DNA of 48,964 nucleotides from Pseudomonas viridiflava (GTDB lineage: Bacteria; Pseudomonadota; Gammaproteobacteria; Pseudomonadales; Pseudomonadaceae). The DNA lies in the NCBI RefSeq assembly GCF_001642795.1, contig NZ_LKEH01000048.1, forward strand, positions 133,702 to 182,665, given 5' to 3'. The notes beneath the pieces were generated by a model. That model made no database searches. It saw only the letters and a list, made by a program, of their open reading frames with translations, and had not been told where the DNA came from. Within the stretch, counting starts at the first letter, position 1, and each line of letters begins with the position of its first letter. Of the stretch, positions 24,330 through 31,972 are shown one piece after another. The translations under genes and the position numbers were made by a program.

Positions 24330-26009
24330 TCAGTCGGCGAGTGCAATCGGGCCGATGTCATTGAACACGTCGCCGGGGCCGGGGTTTTCGGCGTGAGTCT
24401 TGCCGCCAAAGTGATTCATGATGCCCCACACCGCATTCAGCGACGTCTGTACCGCGCCTTCCACCCAGGCTGGCGTCCAGGACACGTCATCACCGGCGAT
24501 GAACATGCCGCGCTGTTCGGCGGGCATGTCCTGCTGCATGAAGTGGGCGTACATGCGCTGGTTATAGCGGTAATGGCCGGGCAGCGCACCCTTGAACGCG
24601 CCGAGGAAGTGCGGATCGGCTTCCCACGAAACGGTGATCGGGTCGCCAATGATCCGTGCCGCAATATCGACTTTCGGGTAAATCTTCTTCAGGGCATCCA
24701 GTGCCAGCTTCACGCGTTTGTCGATGGGCTGCGGCAGCATTTTCAGCGCGTCGCTCATCCACGAATACGACAGGCAGATCACGCCCGGCTTGTCGTCGCC
24801 GTTGTCGAAGAGGTAGGTGCCACGGGTCAGACGATCGGTGAGGGTCATGCTCATCAGGTCGCGGCCGGTTTCCGGGTCTTTGTCTTTCCAGAACGGGCGG
24901 TCGACCATGACGAAGGTTTTCGACGACTGCATGTAACGCGTGCGGTCCAGCGCCATCCACATCTTTTGCGAGAACAGCGTTTCCTCGCATTCGATCTGAG
25001 TGGTCAGCAGCCAGCTCTGGCAAGTGGTCAGCACAGCGGCGTACTGACGGGTATCGCCCCAGTTGTCGGTCACGGTCAGGTTGCCGTCTTCGCTGCGGGC
25101 GATGCGTTTCACGCCGGGACGGGGAGCGCCGCGGTGCAGGGAGGACAGGCTGGTGCCTTTGGGCCAGTGCTCGCAGTGGTCGGGCACGTGACTCCACAGG
25201 CCGACCGGCACCTGCTGCACGCCGCCGACAATCAGGTGCTGGTGTTCATCGCAGTTGGTCATGACCACGCGAAAGATTTCCAGCATCGAGTTGGGGAAGT
25301 CCGAGTCCCAGCCGCCGGTGCCGAAACCGACCTGGCCGAACACTTCGCGGTGGTAGAACGAGAGTTTGGCGAACGCTTTGGACGTCGCGACGAAGTCATA
25401 GAACGTGCGGTCGTCCCACAGCGGGACGAGCTTGTTCCACAGCTCCTTGAGGCGCGGCACATCGCGGTCACGAATCGCCTGCTGAATGTCGGCAAACTGC
25501 GAGCCGCTTTCCAGCGCGTCGGCCCAGGCGTCGGCGACTTCCTGAAACAGCGCGGGCAAGTCCGACAGCATCTGTGCGTAATAGGTGGTGCCTTCCAGGT
25601 CGATGACCGTACTGCCCGAGGCCGCCGTCAGCGGGTTGGGGAAGGGTCTGGACTCAAGGCCCAGTTTGTCGACGTAATGAAAGAAGGCTGTTGATGACAC
25701 CGGAAAGCGCATGCCACCCAGCTCGGCGACGATGCCCTTGGCGCCTTCGAACTCCTGCGAGCGCAGCCGTCCGCCCATCTTGGACGCTTCGTAGACCACC
25801 GGTTTCAGGCCCATCTTCATCAGCTCGTAAGCCGCTACCAGCCCGGCGATACCGGCACCGATGATCGCCACTTCCGCGCCATGCTGTTCCTTGGGGATGC
25901 TGCCCAGACCTTTCGGGTGCTCGATCCACTCATCGAAGGCAAACGGAAAATCGGGACCAAACATGGTGATCGGCTTCTTGCCGTTGGCGGGGTGACGGTT
26001 GTTTTTCAT
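24330..26009 (-). CDS. davB: L-lysine 2-monooxygenase
   Basis: DavB is a flavin amine oxidase-family monooxygenase that turns L-lysine, with O2, into 5-aminopentanamide and CO2. The 559-residue protein has the FAD motif VAIIGAGIAGLVAAYE (residues 47-62), the second signature GGRLRSQEF, AELGGMRFPVSSTAFFHY, and the C-terminal flavin motif GMFIAGDDVSWTPAWVEGAVQTSLNAVWG. It resembles Pseudomonas putida DavB along its whole length. The family also contains tryptophan 2-monooxygenase (IaaM), and copies in plant-pathogenic pseudomonads can carry that name; the neighbouring davA argues for lysine. The 152-bp upstream gap holds a direct repeat that may bind the regulator gene product upstream. Confidence 0.92.
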   Translation of the reverse strand: MKNNRHPANGKKPITMFGPDFPFAFDEWIEHPKGLGSIPKEQHGAEVAIIGAGIAGLVAAYELMKMGLKPVVYEASKMGGRLRSQEFEGAKGIVAELGGMRFPVSSTAFFHYVDKLGLESRPFPNPLTAASGSTVIDLEGTTYYAQMLSDLPALFQEVADAWADALESGSQFADIQQAIRDRDVPRLKELWNKLVPLWDDRTFYDFVATSKAFAKLSFYHREVFGQVGFGTGGWDSDFPNSMLEIFRVVMTNCDEHQHLIVGGVQQVPVGLWSHVPDHCEHWPKGTSLSSLHRGAPRPGVKRIARSEDGNLTVTDNWGDTRQYAAVLTTCQSWLLTTQIECEETLFSQKMWMALDRTRYMQSSKTFVMVDRPFWKDKDPETGRDLMSMTLTDRLTRGTYLFDNGDDKPGVICLSYSWMSDALKMLPQPIDKRVKLALDALKKIYPKVDIAARIIGDPITVSWEADPHFLGAFKGALPGHYRYNQRMYAHFMQQDMPAEQRGMFIAGDDVSWTPAWVEGAVQTSLNAVWGIMNHFGGKTHAENPGPGDVFNDIGPIALAD

Positions 26010-26074
26010 GACTGACCTTGGTGGGCAACGGCGAAAAACAACAGTCTAGATAAGCGCGCGCACGTTAATAAGAC

Positions 26075-26116
26075 GCAAAGTGTCGTCGATATGATGTTTG
26101 TTTGTGCAAAGTGACG
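26075..26116 (-). promoter_or_regulatory. Direct repeat upstream of davB
   Basis: GCAAAGTGTCG (26075-26085) and GCAAAGTGACG (26106-26116) start 31 bp apart, three helical turns, in the 152-bp gap before davB. Two like-facing sites spaced by whole turns suit an Lrp/AsnC octamer. The regulator gene just upstream is the natural candidate. Binding is inferred. Confidence 0.5.
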
Positions 26117-26161
26117 AGCTTGGCGGTTATTTTGGGCAGGGGTACGTCGTTTTGATCAGCA

Positions 26162-26635
26162 TCACACCGGCTGGCCCCGGTCGATCTTGCTGCTGAGGAT
26201 GATCGAGGTTGTGGTCTTTTCCACGCCGTCCACGCTGCCGATCAGGTCCAGCAGTTCGTCCAGCTGCTCGGGTGAGTCGGTGCGCAGCCAGGCCACGTAA
26301 TCGAACTCGCCGCTGACCGCGCACAGCTGCTGCACCTGCGCCAGCACACTCAGCCGACGCAGCACTTCCTTGCCCGAACGCGGTTGCACAGTGATGCCGA
26401 CATACGCCTGCAAACCGCCATCGACCACACGCTGGCCGAGACGTACGCCGTAGCCGGTGATCACTTTGGTGCTCTCCAGACGGGCCAGACGCGACGTGAC
26501 CGTGGTCCGCGCAATGCCGAGCTGGCGGGCCAGTGTCGCGACACTTTCGCGGGCATTGATCTGCAGGGCCGCGATCAGCTTGCGGTCGATTTCGTCCAGT
26601 ACTGGCGGGTGGGAAGTGGACACGGGACTCTCCAT
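26162..26635 (-). CDS. Lrp/AsnC-family regulator, probably of davBA
   Basis: This protein of about 157 residues has an N-terminal helix-turn-helix (LDEIDRKLIAALQINARESVATLARQLGIARTTVTSRLARLE) and a C-terminal RAM ligand-binding domain (VYVGITVQP-type strand QAYVGITVQPRSGKEVL, then SGEFDYVAWLRTDSPEQLDELLDLIGSVDGVEKTTTSIIL). Regulators of this type sense amino acids. The gene lies immediately upstream of davB on the same strand, as in other pseudomonads, so control of lysine breakdown is likely. The start is uncertain: ATG at 26635 or 26644, or a GTG 4 codons after 26635 that has GGAGAG upstream. Confidence 0.92.
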   Translation of the reverse strand: MESPVSTSHPPVLDEIDRKLIAALQINARESVATLARQLGIARTTVTSRLARLESTKVITGYGVRLGQRVVDGGLQAYVGITVQPRSGKEVLRRLSVLAQVQQLCAVSGEFDYVAWLRTDSPEQLDELLDLIGSVDGVEKTTTSIILSSKIDRGQPV

Positions 26636-26714
26636 CAAAAACATAGGCTACTGACGAAACACTTTTTGCGGGAGGCCTCCCACTGCCGTAAGTTTGCAGT
26701 GAGTCAGCGCTGCA

Positions 26715-27782
26715 TCAGAACTTCCAGCGCCTGGCTGTCTTGGCCAGACGCGCCTGCAGACCGTCAAGGTTGTGCGCCAGTTGCTGAGTCATCAGTTGAT
26801 AGCCCACCAACTCAGCGGGAACTTCAGGCTTCACAGGGTTCGCCTCCGAAGAGCGTGCCAGCCGGTCGGTCGCGCCGGTCTGTAGCGCTCGGGCCATGCC
26901 GATCAACTGACGACGGACCTGCCTGTACTCGGTATCCAGCGATGCCTTCAACGATTCTCCCGCTATCTGGTCCAGATTGGCCGGGCGAATGTTGGCGAGG
27001 ATTTCCAGCGTGCTCAGGCACATGCGGAAGTGTCCCTGAATGGCGTCCAGCTCGACCATGGACATCTTCACTTCCTTGGACACCGACGGAAGTAGCGAGC
27101 GCAGTTGCAGCATCGTGCCATTGAGCTTGGCGGTGAGCTTCAAATGCTCATCAGCCGTCACCGGCTGGCCCTGCACGATCCGTCCATAAACCTTGGCGCA
27201 ATCACGCAGACCGCTGGCCAGGTTGTAGCGCCACGAAAACACAGCGTACAGCGGCAGGGCAAAGGAGAACGCCAGCGCCAGAGCGATACCGATCAGGATA
27301 TCCACGGTGCGCCACAGCCCGTCGCTGATCGGGTTGTAACCATGACCCGCGACGATGAACAGCGTAATGGCCGACAACAGCGCGGTATAACCGCCCTTGC
27401 CAATCGCGTGATAAGCAAAGAAACCACACAGCACTGACATGATTGCGTAGGTCAGCAGCGGTATCTCCAGATAGCCCTGCTGCACCACGACCATCAGGCC
27501 CAGCCCCGCCCCGATCAGGGTCCCGTAGGCGCGCTCGACTGATTTCTTGCCGATGTTGCCGTGGTGCTGCAGACCGCCAATCACGATCAGCATTGTCACC
27601 GACGCCCACTCGCCATGGGGCAGATTGAGCCCGGTGGTCAGCAGAATGGTCACCAGCAAACCCACCGAAATCCGCGCCGCGTGGATCAGTCGCGCATTTC
27701 GATAACGGCGATACGGATCCAGCAAGGGACGCAGAACAGGGCGAAGCCAGGAAGGTATGTAAGCAGAGCGCGAATTCGTCAT
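26715..27782 (-). CDS. FUSC-family inner-membrane protein
   Basis: This 355-residue protein has six or so membrane segments in its first 190 residues (AARISVGLLVTILLTTGLNL, WASVTMLIVIGGL, AYGTLIGAGLGLMVVV, LTYAIMSVLCGFFAYHAI, ALLSAITLFIVAGHG, ILIGIALALAFSFALPLYAVF). A cytosolic helical tail follows. The segment GGLQHHGNIGKKSVERAYGTLIGAGLGL is the FUSC signature, shared with aromatic-acid exporters (AaeB) and YccS. Transport of a small organic acid is a family guess only; no partner membrane-fusion protein is nearby. It lies 79 bp downstream of nothing it obviously belongs to and 80 bp before the regulator gene start. Confidence 0.85.
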   Translation of the reverse strand: MTNSRSAYIPSWLRPVLRPLLDPYRRYRNARLIHAARISVGLLVTILLTTGLNLPHGEWASVTMLIVIGGLQHHGNIGKKSVERAYGTLIGAGLGLMVVVQQGYLEIPLLTYAIMSVLCGFFAYHAIGKGGYTALLSAITLFIVAGHGYNPISDGLWRTVDILIGIALALAFSFALPLYAVFSWRYNLASGLRDCAKVYGRIVQGQPVTADEHLKLTAKLNGTMLQLRSLLPSVSKEVKMSMVELDAIQGHFRMCLSTLEILANIRPANLDQIAGESLKASLDTEYRQVRRQLIGMARALQTGATDRLARSSEANPVKPEVPAELVGYQLMTQQLAHNLDGLQARLAKTARRWKF

Positions 27783-27900
27783 GCGTTAAAAGACCGCGAG
27801 GGTAGGGAAGAAATCCCTGATTGGATGGCGATGACTGCCAGTAAGCCACATTTGATGATGCATGCGGCTGGTTTGTGGGTGATTGACGGCGCTGAAACGA

Positions 27901-28536
27901 TCATCGGCGGCGCTTGAGGTTCTGCACGTGCTCACGGTGGGTTGCTCGCGTGGGCGCTCGCCTGCTGCTCAGTAAGGTCTGCATCAGGGCGTCGACCTGC
28001 GCGTCGCTGAATACCGGCTGCTGAAACGAGCGGATGTAACGAATGTAGCCGATGCCTTGCGTCACGTTGGCGGGCATCGGTGTCTTGAACGTGCTTTCGC
28101 CGACGAAGCTGACCACGGAGTGAAGATGCTCCAGGCTGACGCCCAATGTCGCCTCAAGCGCTTTCAGGTGTTTGTAATTCTGCCTGAGCGGGTTCTGGAA
28201 CTTGTAAGTACGACGATAGATTTTCTGCGTCCACTGCGGCTGTTTCTCGCCGCCGAAGATCCAGCCGCTCATGTTTTTGGTTTCCAGCACGAAAATGCCG
28301 AAAGGCGAGATGAACACATGGTCGATCTGCGTCGTGCCATCGGCTGTGTCCAGCGTGACGTTGTGCAGACGACGATAGACCGCTCTATCCAGCTTCCAGT
28401 ATGTGAACAGACGTATCCAGAACTCACCGATCTGCCCTTTCGCCCAGGGCGACTTCAGGAACGCGACGAACAGCACGGCCGGAACCAGCCAGATAAGCAT
28501 GTTCAAGGCTGGGCCGAATATGGCGGTGTAATTCAT
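27901..28536 (-). CDS. NERD-domain membrane-anchored protein
   Basis: This 211-residue protein has one N-terminal membrane helix (LNMLIWLVPAVLFVAFL) followed by a NERD (nuclease-related) domain: KGQIGEFWIRLFTYWKLD, then YRRLHNVTLDTADGTTQIDHVFISPFGIFVLETKNMSGWIFGG. The D, E and K of IDHV and ETKN match the restriction-endonuclease-like core, so nucleic-acid cleavage is possible; no NERD protein role is firmly known. AAAGGA stands 8 nt before the ATG at 28536. The open frame extends to a TTG overlapping the Fic gene, but that leader is unlike the family. Confidence 0.88.
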   Translation of the reverse strand: MNYTAIFGPALNMLIWLVPAVLFVAFLKSPWAKGQIGEFWIRLFTYWKLDRAVYRRLHNVTLDTADGTTQIDHVFISPFGIFVLETKNMSGWIFGGEKQPQWTQKIYRRTYKFQNPLRQNYKHLKALEATLGVSLEHLHSVVSFVGESTFKTPMPANVTQGIGYIRYIRSFQQPVFSDAQVDALMQTLLSSRRAPTRATHREHVQNLKRRR

Positions 28537-28613
28537 CTGGAATCCTTTCCATGGGCAGGGAGGCAAGGCGGGGGGTTGAAAGGCTTTCGGACGGATCCAG
28601 GAATTCTTGATCG

Positions 28614-29738
28614 TCAAGGCCAGTTGATTTGATAACGCGTACTGCGACCGCCGCCGGGCAGGCGGACGATGCAGTGCTTTGCCAGTAAATCACTAAGGTG
28701 GCGAGTGGCAGTCGCTTTTGAGACTTTGGTTACGGCTTGATACTGCGCCGCGTTGATGCCCTGTTCAAAACCACGCTCGCCGCCATCGAGCAGGCGATTG
28801 AGTACTTTCACCTGTTCAGTGGATAAAGCATCAGCCTGATGCAGTTGCCAGAAGCGTGTTTTTGCCAGGACTCGCTCTATACGTGCCAGCGCATGTTCAA
28901 CGCTTCGCAGAAAGGTGCGCAAAAACCACTCCAGCCAGTCGGTGATGTCGGTCGTGCTTTTCTGGCTGCGCTCCAGAATGTGGTAGTAACCCGAGCGGTC
29001 TTCGAGAATGCTGGCGGACATGGCGTGCAGGCGCACCGTCTGCTGCTCGCCCTGAGCCAGAGCCAGGTCCGTGAGTGCACGGGTCAGACGAACGTTGCCG
29101 TCGTCGAATGGATGCAGCGTGACAAACCAGAAGTGCGCGATGCCTGCCCGAACCAGCGGGTCAAGGTGTGCATCGTTCCGGCTGGCGGCAAACCAGTCCA
29201 GAAAGTCATTTAGCTGTGGTTCGAGCCGGGAACGTGGCGGGGCTTCGAAATGCACAGTGGGCCGATCAAGGCGACCGGATACCACTTGCATGGGCTCATT
29301 ACCGCGCAGCTGGCCTGCCTGAACCTGATGAGAGGCAAGCGTTTCCTGAGTTGGAAACAGCCAGCGATGCCATGTAAACAGACGTTGGAGCGTGAGCGGC
29401 TGAGCGTTGGCCTGCGTGACATCCAGCATCAGTTCCGCCAGGCCTTCACTGCGAGGACTGCGCTTGCCATCATCGTCCAGGCCCAGGCGACGCGCCAGTG
29501 ACGATCTGACGGATCCGGCGTTCAGTTGCTCACCTTCAATCGCAGAGGACGTGATGATGTTTTGCAGCAACGTGTCCAGAGTGTCCTGAAGGGCCGTATC
29601 GTCGTTGGCAACACGGCTCATGCCCAGCAAGCGGCCTTGCGCTTGGGTGCATTCGCGCAGCAGGGCTGCAAGACGGTCACCGTTCCAGGTGAATGCAGGC
29701 CATTGCGGTTGTTGCCAGATCCAGAGATGTTCAGACAT
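28614..29738 (-). CDS. Fic-family protein with C-terminal winged helix
   Basis: This 374-residue protein begins with the DUF4172/Fic_N region (HLWIWQQPQWPAFTW). It then has the inhibitory helix motif S64-x3-E68-G69 (TSSAIEGEQL), the Fic core at 209-217 (HPFDDGNVR), and from about residue 300 a winged helix (STEQVKVLNRLL, then YQAVTKVSKATATRHLSDLLAKHCIV, GGGRSTRYQINWP). Fic enzymes mostly transfer AMP to protein hydroxyls. The catalytic His and final Arg are present, but the usual Gly/Lys before that Arg is Val, so activity may be altered. The self-contained inhibitory motif means no separate antitoxin is needed. I chose the ATG at 29738; the ATG at 29786 lies inside the palindromic operator. 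It lies upstream of the NERD gene. Confidence 0.9.
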   Translation of the reverse strand: MSEHLWIWQQPQWPAFTWNGDRLAALLRECTQAQGRLLGMSRVANDDTALQDTLDTLLQNIITSSAIEGEQLNAGSVRSSLARRLGLDDDGKRSPRSEGLAELMLDVTQANAQPLTLQRLFTWHRWLFPTQETLASHQVQAGQLRGNEPMQVVSGRLDRPTVHFEAPPRSRLEPQLNDFLDWFAASRNDAHLDPLVRAGIAHFWFVTLHPFDDGNVRLTRALTDLALAQGEQQTVRLHAMSASILEDRSGYYHILERSQKSTTDITDWLEWFLRTFLRSVEHALARIERVLAKTRFWQLHQADALSTEQVKVLNRLLDGGERGFEQGINAAQYQAVTKVSKATATRHLSDLLAKHCIVRLPGGGRSTRYQINWP

Positions 29739-29751
29739 GAAAGGTGTGCTC

Positions 29752-29820
29752 TGAGCCGAGCCGAATAGAAAGTTTAATCGGCTCATGGAATGAGCCGATT
29801 GTGCGAGCTATTCGGCTCAT
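29752..29820 (-). promoter_or_regulatory. Nested palindromic operator upstream of fic
   Basis: The inner palindrome has arms AATCGGCTCAT (29776-29786) and ATGAGCCGATT (29790-29800), an exact 11-bp pair with spacer GGA. The outer pair is GAGCCGAATAG (29758-29768) and CTATTCGGCTC (29808-29818), also exact. A further TGAGCCGA lies at 29752. All share the half-site TGAGCCGA. The array sits 14-82 nt upstream of the fic ATG at 29738. The winged helix of the Fic protein makes autoregulation a reasonable inference. Confidence 0.75.
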
Positions 29821-29848
29821 CGTCCAGCCTGGACGGCTGGACGTTGCG

Positions 29849-30733
29849 TCAACCTGCGTCTTTGCTGGCAATCGGCGGGATGCTGCATTGCGTCTTCTGG
29901 ACCAGTGCATCGATCCAGAGCGCGTCTTCCTCATTCACCAGGCAATAACGCTGTGGGCAGAAAAAGTCGTGATGATGGGCGATTTTGCTCAGATAGCTTT
30001 GTTCCCACTCACTTAACCACAGCCCTGACTGGGCGACAGGCAATGCATGACCAACGAAGCGTTTTCCCAGGCAAAGGTTGGTCCGGGGTGCGAAGGCGAA
30101 TACGAGGTCTTGAGTAGGGTGTAGCTGTAGATCGTCTGCGGGGACTGCAGGGCTTCCCTTCAGCATCTCGCCCTTTATGGCGTGATGCAGTACCAACCAC
30201 TGGCCGTTGGAGGTTTTTGCCAGCAGCCATTGCGACACGCCGGTGTAGTAGACCGTGGTGAGTTTGCCATCGACCCACTTATTCACCACGCAGACGTCGT
30301 AATCGATAAATGCTGACCACAGGTTGATTGCCGAGACCAGCCTGTGCGATTCCAGGTCAACCAGGCACTGCCCGGGCATGGTCTTCCAATAACGGGCCGC
30401 GACGCTGCATTTGACGTTGATGATGTTGTAGATCGCCCAGCAAGCCAGCACGAGCGCAGCGACGTTTAGAATCCAGCCTTGACGGTGATCAGTCATCTGA
30501 TCGATATCCGCAGTCAGCCCGAGCCAGCCCGGGAAATCGGCAGGCATCACGAGCAGGGCTGCGAGAAATAAAACGGGTACGAACAGAACCAGCACCCAGT
30601 TGGTTGTCAGCCCAAGCGCGTAATCGCGCGCCGCTGTCAGTTCCTGTTCCGTCATCGCCGATTGCTCGCGGTGGCTGAGCCTGATGTCTGGCGTGAAAAA
30701 ACGCATGTACCGCTGGTAATCGCTTTCTGCCAT
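29849..30733 (-). CDS. Unknown two-helix membrane protein, tandem copy A
   Basis: I do not recognise this 294-residue protein. It opens MAESDYQRYMRFFTPDIRLSHREQSAMTEQEL and has two membrane helices (NWVLVLFVPVLFLAALLVM near 45-63 and WILNVAALVLACWAIYNII near 88-106). About 185 soluble residues follow, with GVSQWLLAKTSNGQWLVLHHAIKGEM and RTNLCLGKRFVGHALPVAQSGLWLSEWEQSYLSKIAHHHDFF. It is roughly half identical to the gene just upstream and exactly the same length, a clear tandem duplication. The ATG at 30733 is set by match to that copy. Confidence 0.8.
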   Translation of the reverse strand: MAESDYQRYMRFFTPDIRLSHREQSAMTEQELTAARDYALGLTTNWVLVLFVPVLFLAALLVMPADFPGWLGLTADIDQMTDHRQGWILNVAALVLACWAIYNIINVKCSVAARYWKTMPGQCLVDLESHRLVSAINLWSAFIDYDVCVVNKWVDGKLTTVYYTGVSQWLLAKTSNGQWLVLHHAIKGEMLKGSPAVPADDLQLHPTQDLVFAFAPRTNLCLGKRFVGHALPVAQSGLWLSEWEQSYLSKIAHHHDFFCPQRYCLVNEEDALWIDALVQKTQCSIPPIASKDAG

Positions 30734-30845
30734 GCCGACTGAAACTCCTGGAGCATCGTTTGCAAGCCGACCCGTTTGGCTGGCTTGTGGGCGCATTTCT
30801 ATAAGTCGCTGGAGTGTTGAATCCAACGCACCGTTCATGAAGCGG

Positions 30846-31730
30846 CTAGGTCGTCAGACGGTTACGGCGTGCCCGTTCGACCAGTTCATCGACCCACCTG
30901 GCATCTTCCTGACTCACCACGCCATAGCGCTGCGGGTAGAAAAATTGCCAGTGATGAGCGATTTCGCTCAGATGCTGTGTTTCCGCATGACTCAGCCAGA
31001 GACTGGTCTGTGCAACACGCAGTGGGTTACCGGAGAAGCGCTTGCCCAGGCACAGGTTGGTCTGAGGTGCGAAGGCAAGGGCGAGGTGTTCAGTGGGTTG
31101 TAGTTGAAGGGTTATTGGCGGTTTTTCGGGCTCTCGCATAATGGACATGGCACCTTCTATGGCGTGTCGCAGTACCAGCCACTCGCCCGTGATGGTGCGT
31201 GCCAGCAGCCATTGCGAGACTCCGCTGTCTGGCACTGACTTGAGTTTCCCGTCCACCCAACGGTCCATCGTGCTGCAATCCGGATCGAAGCAATACGACC
31301 ACAGATTGAGCGCATGCGTCAGCGTGTGGGTCTCTACATCCACCCGCTCTTGATCCGGCATGGTTTTCCAGTAGCACACCTTCACGTCGTATCTGGCACG
31401 CACGATTCGGTAACGCGACCAGCACAGAATGAGGAGCCCACTGGCGACCCCTGTCCAGCCGAAGTGGGCATAAAGGGCTTCATCAACATCAGGACCTGAA
31501 GCAAACCAGTTCGTGTAAACCAGTCCGCCCAACAGGTAAATGAACGGCGGCAGCACCGCGCCAAGCAGAAAGGGCACGAACAGCAGCGTCAGCCAGTCGG
31601 AGCGCTGCATGAACGCGTGGCTGCGCGCGGCTGCCAGCTCCTCGGCCGTCATCGCCGACTGCTCGCGATGGCTGAGCCTGATGTCCGGGGTATGAAAGCG
31701 GATATAGCGTGCGTAAGTGTCTTCTGCCAT
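30846..31730 (-). CDS. Unknown two-helix membrane protein, tandem copy B
   Basis: This 294-residue paralogue of the gene at 29849 starts MAEDTYARYIRFHTPDIRLSHREQSAM and has two hydrophobic stretches (LTLLFVPFLLGAVLPPFIYLLGGLV and GWTGVASGLLILCW). The same soluble blocks follow: CYWKTMP, ALNLWSY, RWVDGKL, GVSQWLLARTITGEWLVLRHAIEG, TNLCLGKRFSGNPLRVAQTSLWLS and IAHHWQFFYPQRYGVV. The membrane part differs most between copies and the soluble blocks least. A gap of 112 bp separates the two. The function is unknown; the upstream gap (31731-31972, shared with a divergent gene) shows no clear motif. Confidence 0.8.
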   Translation of the reverse strand: MAEDTYARYIRFHTPDIRLSHREQSAMTAEELAAARSHAFMQRSDWLTLLFVPFLLGAVLPPFIYLLGGLVYTNWFASGPDVDEALYAHFGWTGVASGLLILCWSRYRIVRARYDVKVCYWKTMPDQERVDVETHTLTHALNLWSYCFDPDCSTMDRWVDGKLKSVPDSGVSQWLLARTITGEWLVLRHAIEGAMSIMREPEKPPITLQLQPTEHLALAFAPQTNLCLGKRFSGNPLRVAQTSLWLSHAETQHLSEIAHHWQFFYPQRYGVVSQEDARWVDELVERARRNRLTT

Positions 31731-31972
31731 GCCGGCCGGGGCTCCTAAGACACCGCCCGCCCGCCAACAGGTCGAGCCCTGAAGCAGACGATTCGGTGGG
31801 GCATTTCGACAGTTCCCAGGAAATGTTTCAAGGGGCAATCGACTGTTTCGGAATTCGCTCCAAAGGCACCTTCGAAGACGCGCGACACACCTGAACAAGA
31901 CGCTTTGTTTCATGAGCCGTGCATATCCGCGTGCCTATACTGCGAGCCCTCCTTGCCTACCGGATCGCTGCA

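Noticed and set aside
23739..25694. 651-codon frame antisense to davA and davB
   Set aside because: It spans two well-identified genes and their junction; no conserved domain.
24330..26009. Tryptophan 2-monooxygenase (iaaM) for auxin synthesis
   Set aside because: Neighbour davA, the AsnC regulator and overall resemblance to DavB favour lysine; no iaaH-type indoleacetamide hydrolase is adjacent.
28537..28617. Longer NERD protein starting at a TTG that overlaps the fic stop
   Set aside because: The added 27 residues are Pro/Lys-rich and unlike the family; the ATG at 28536 has an AAAGGA ribosome site.
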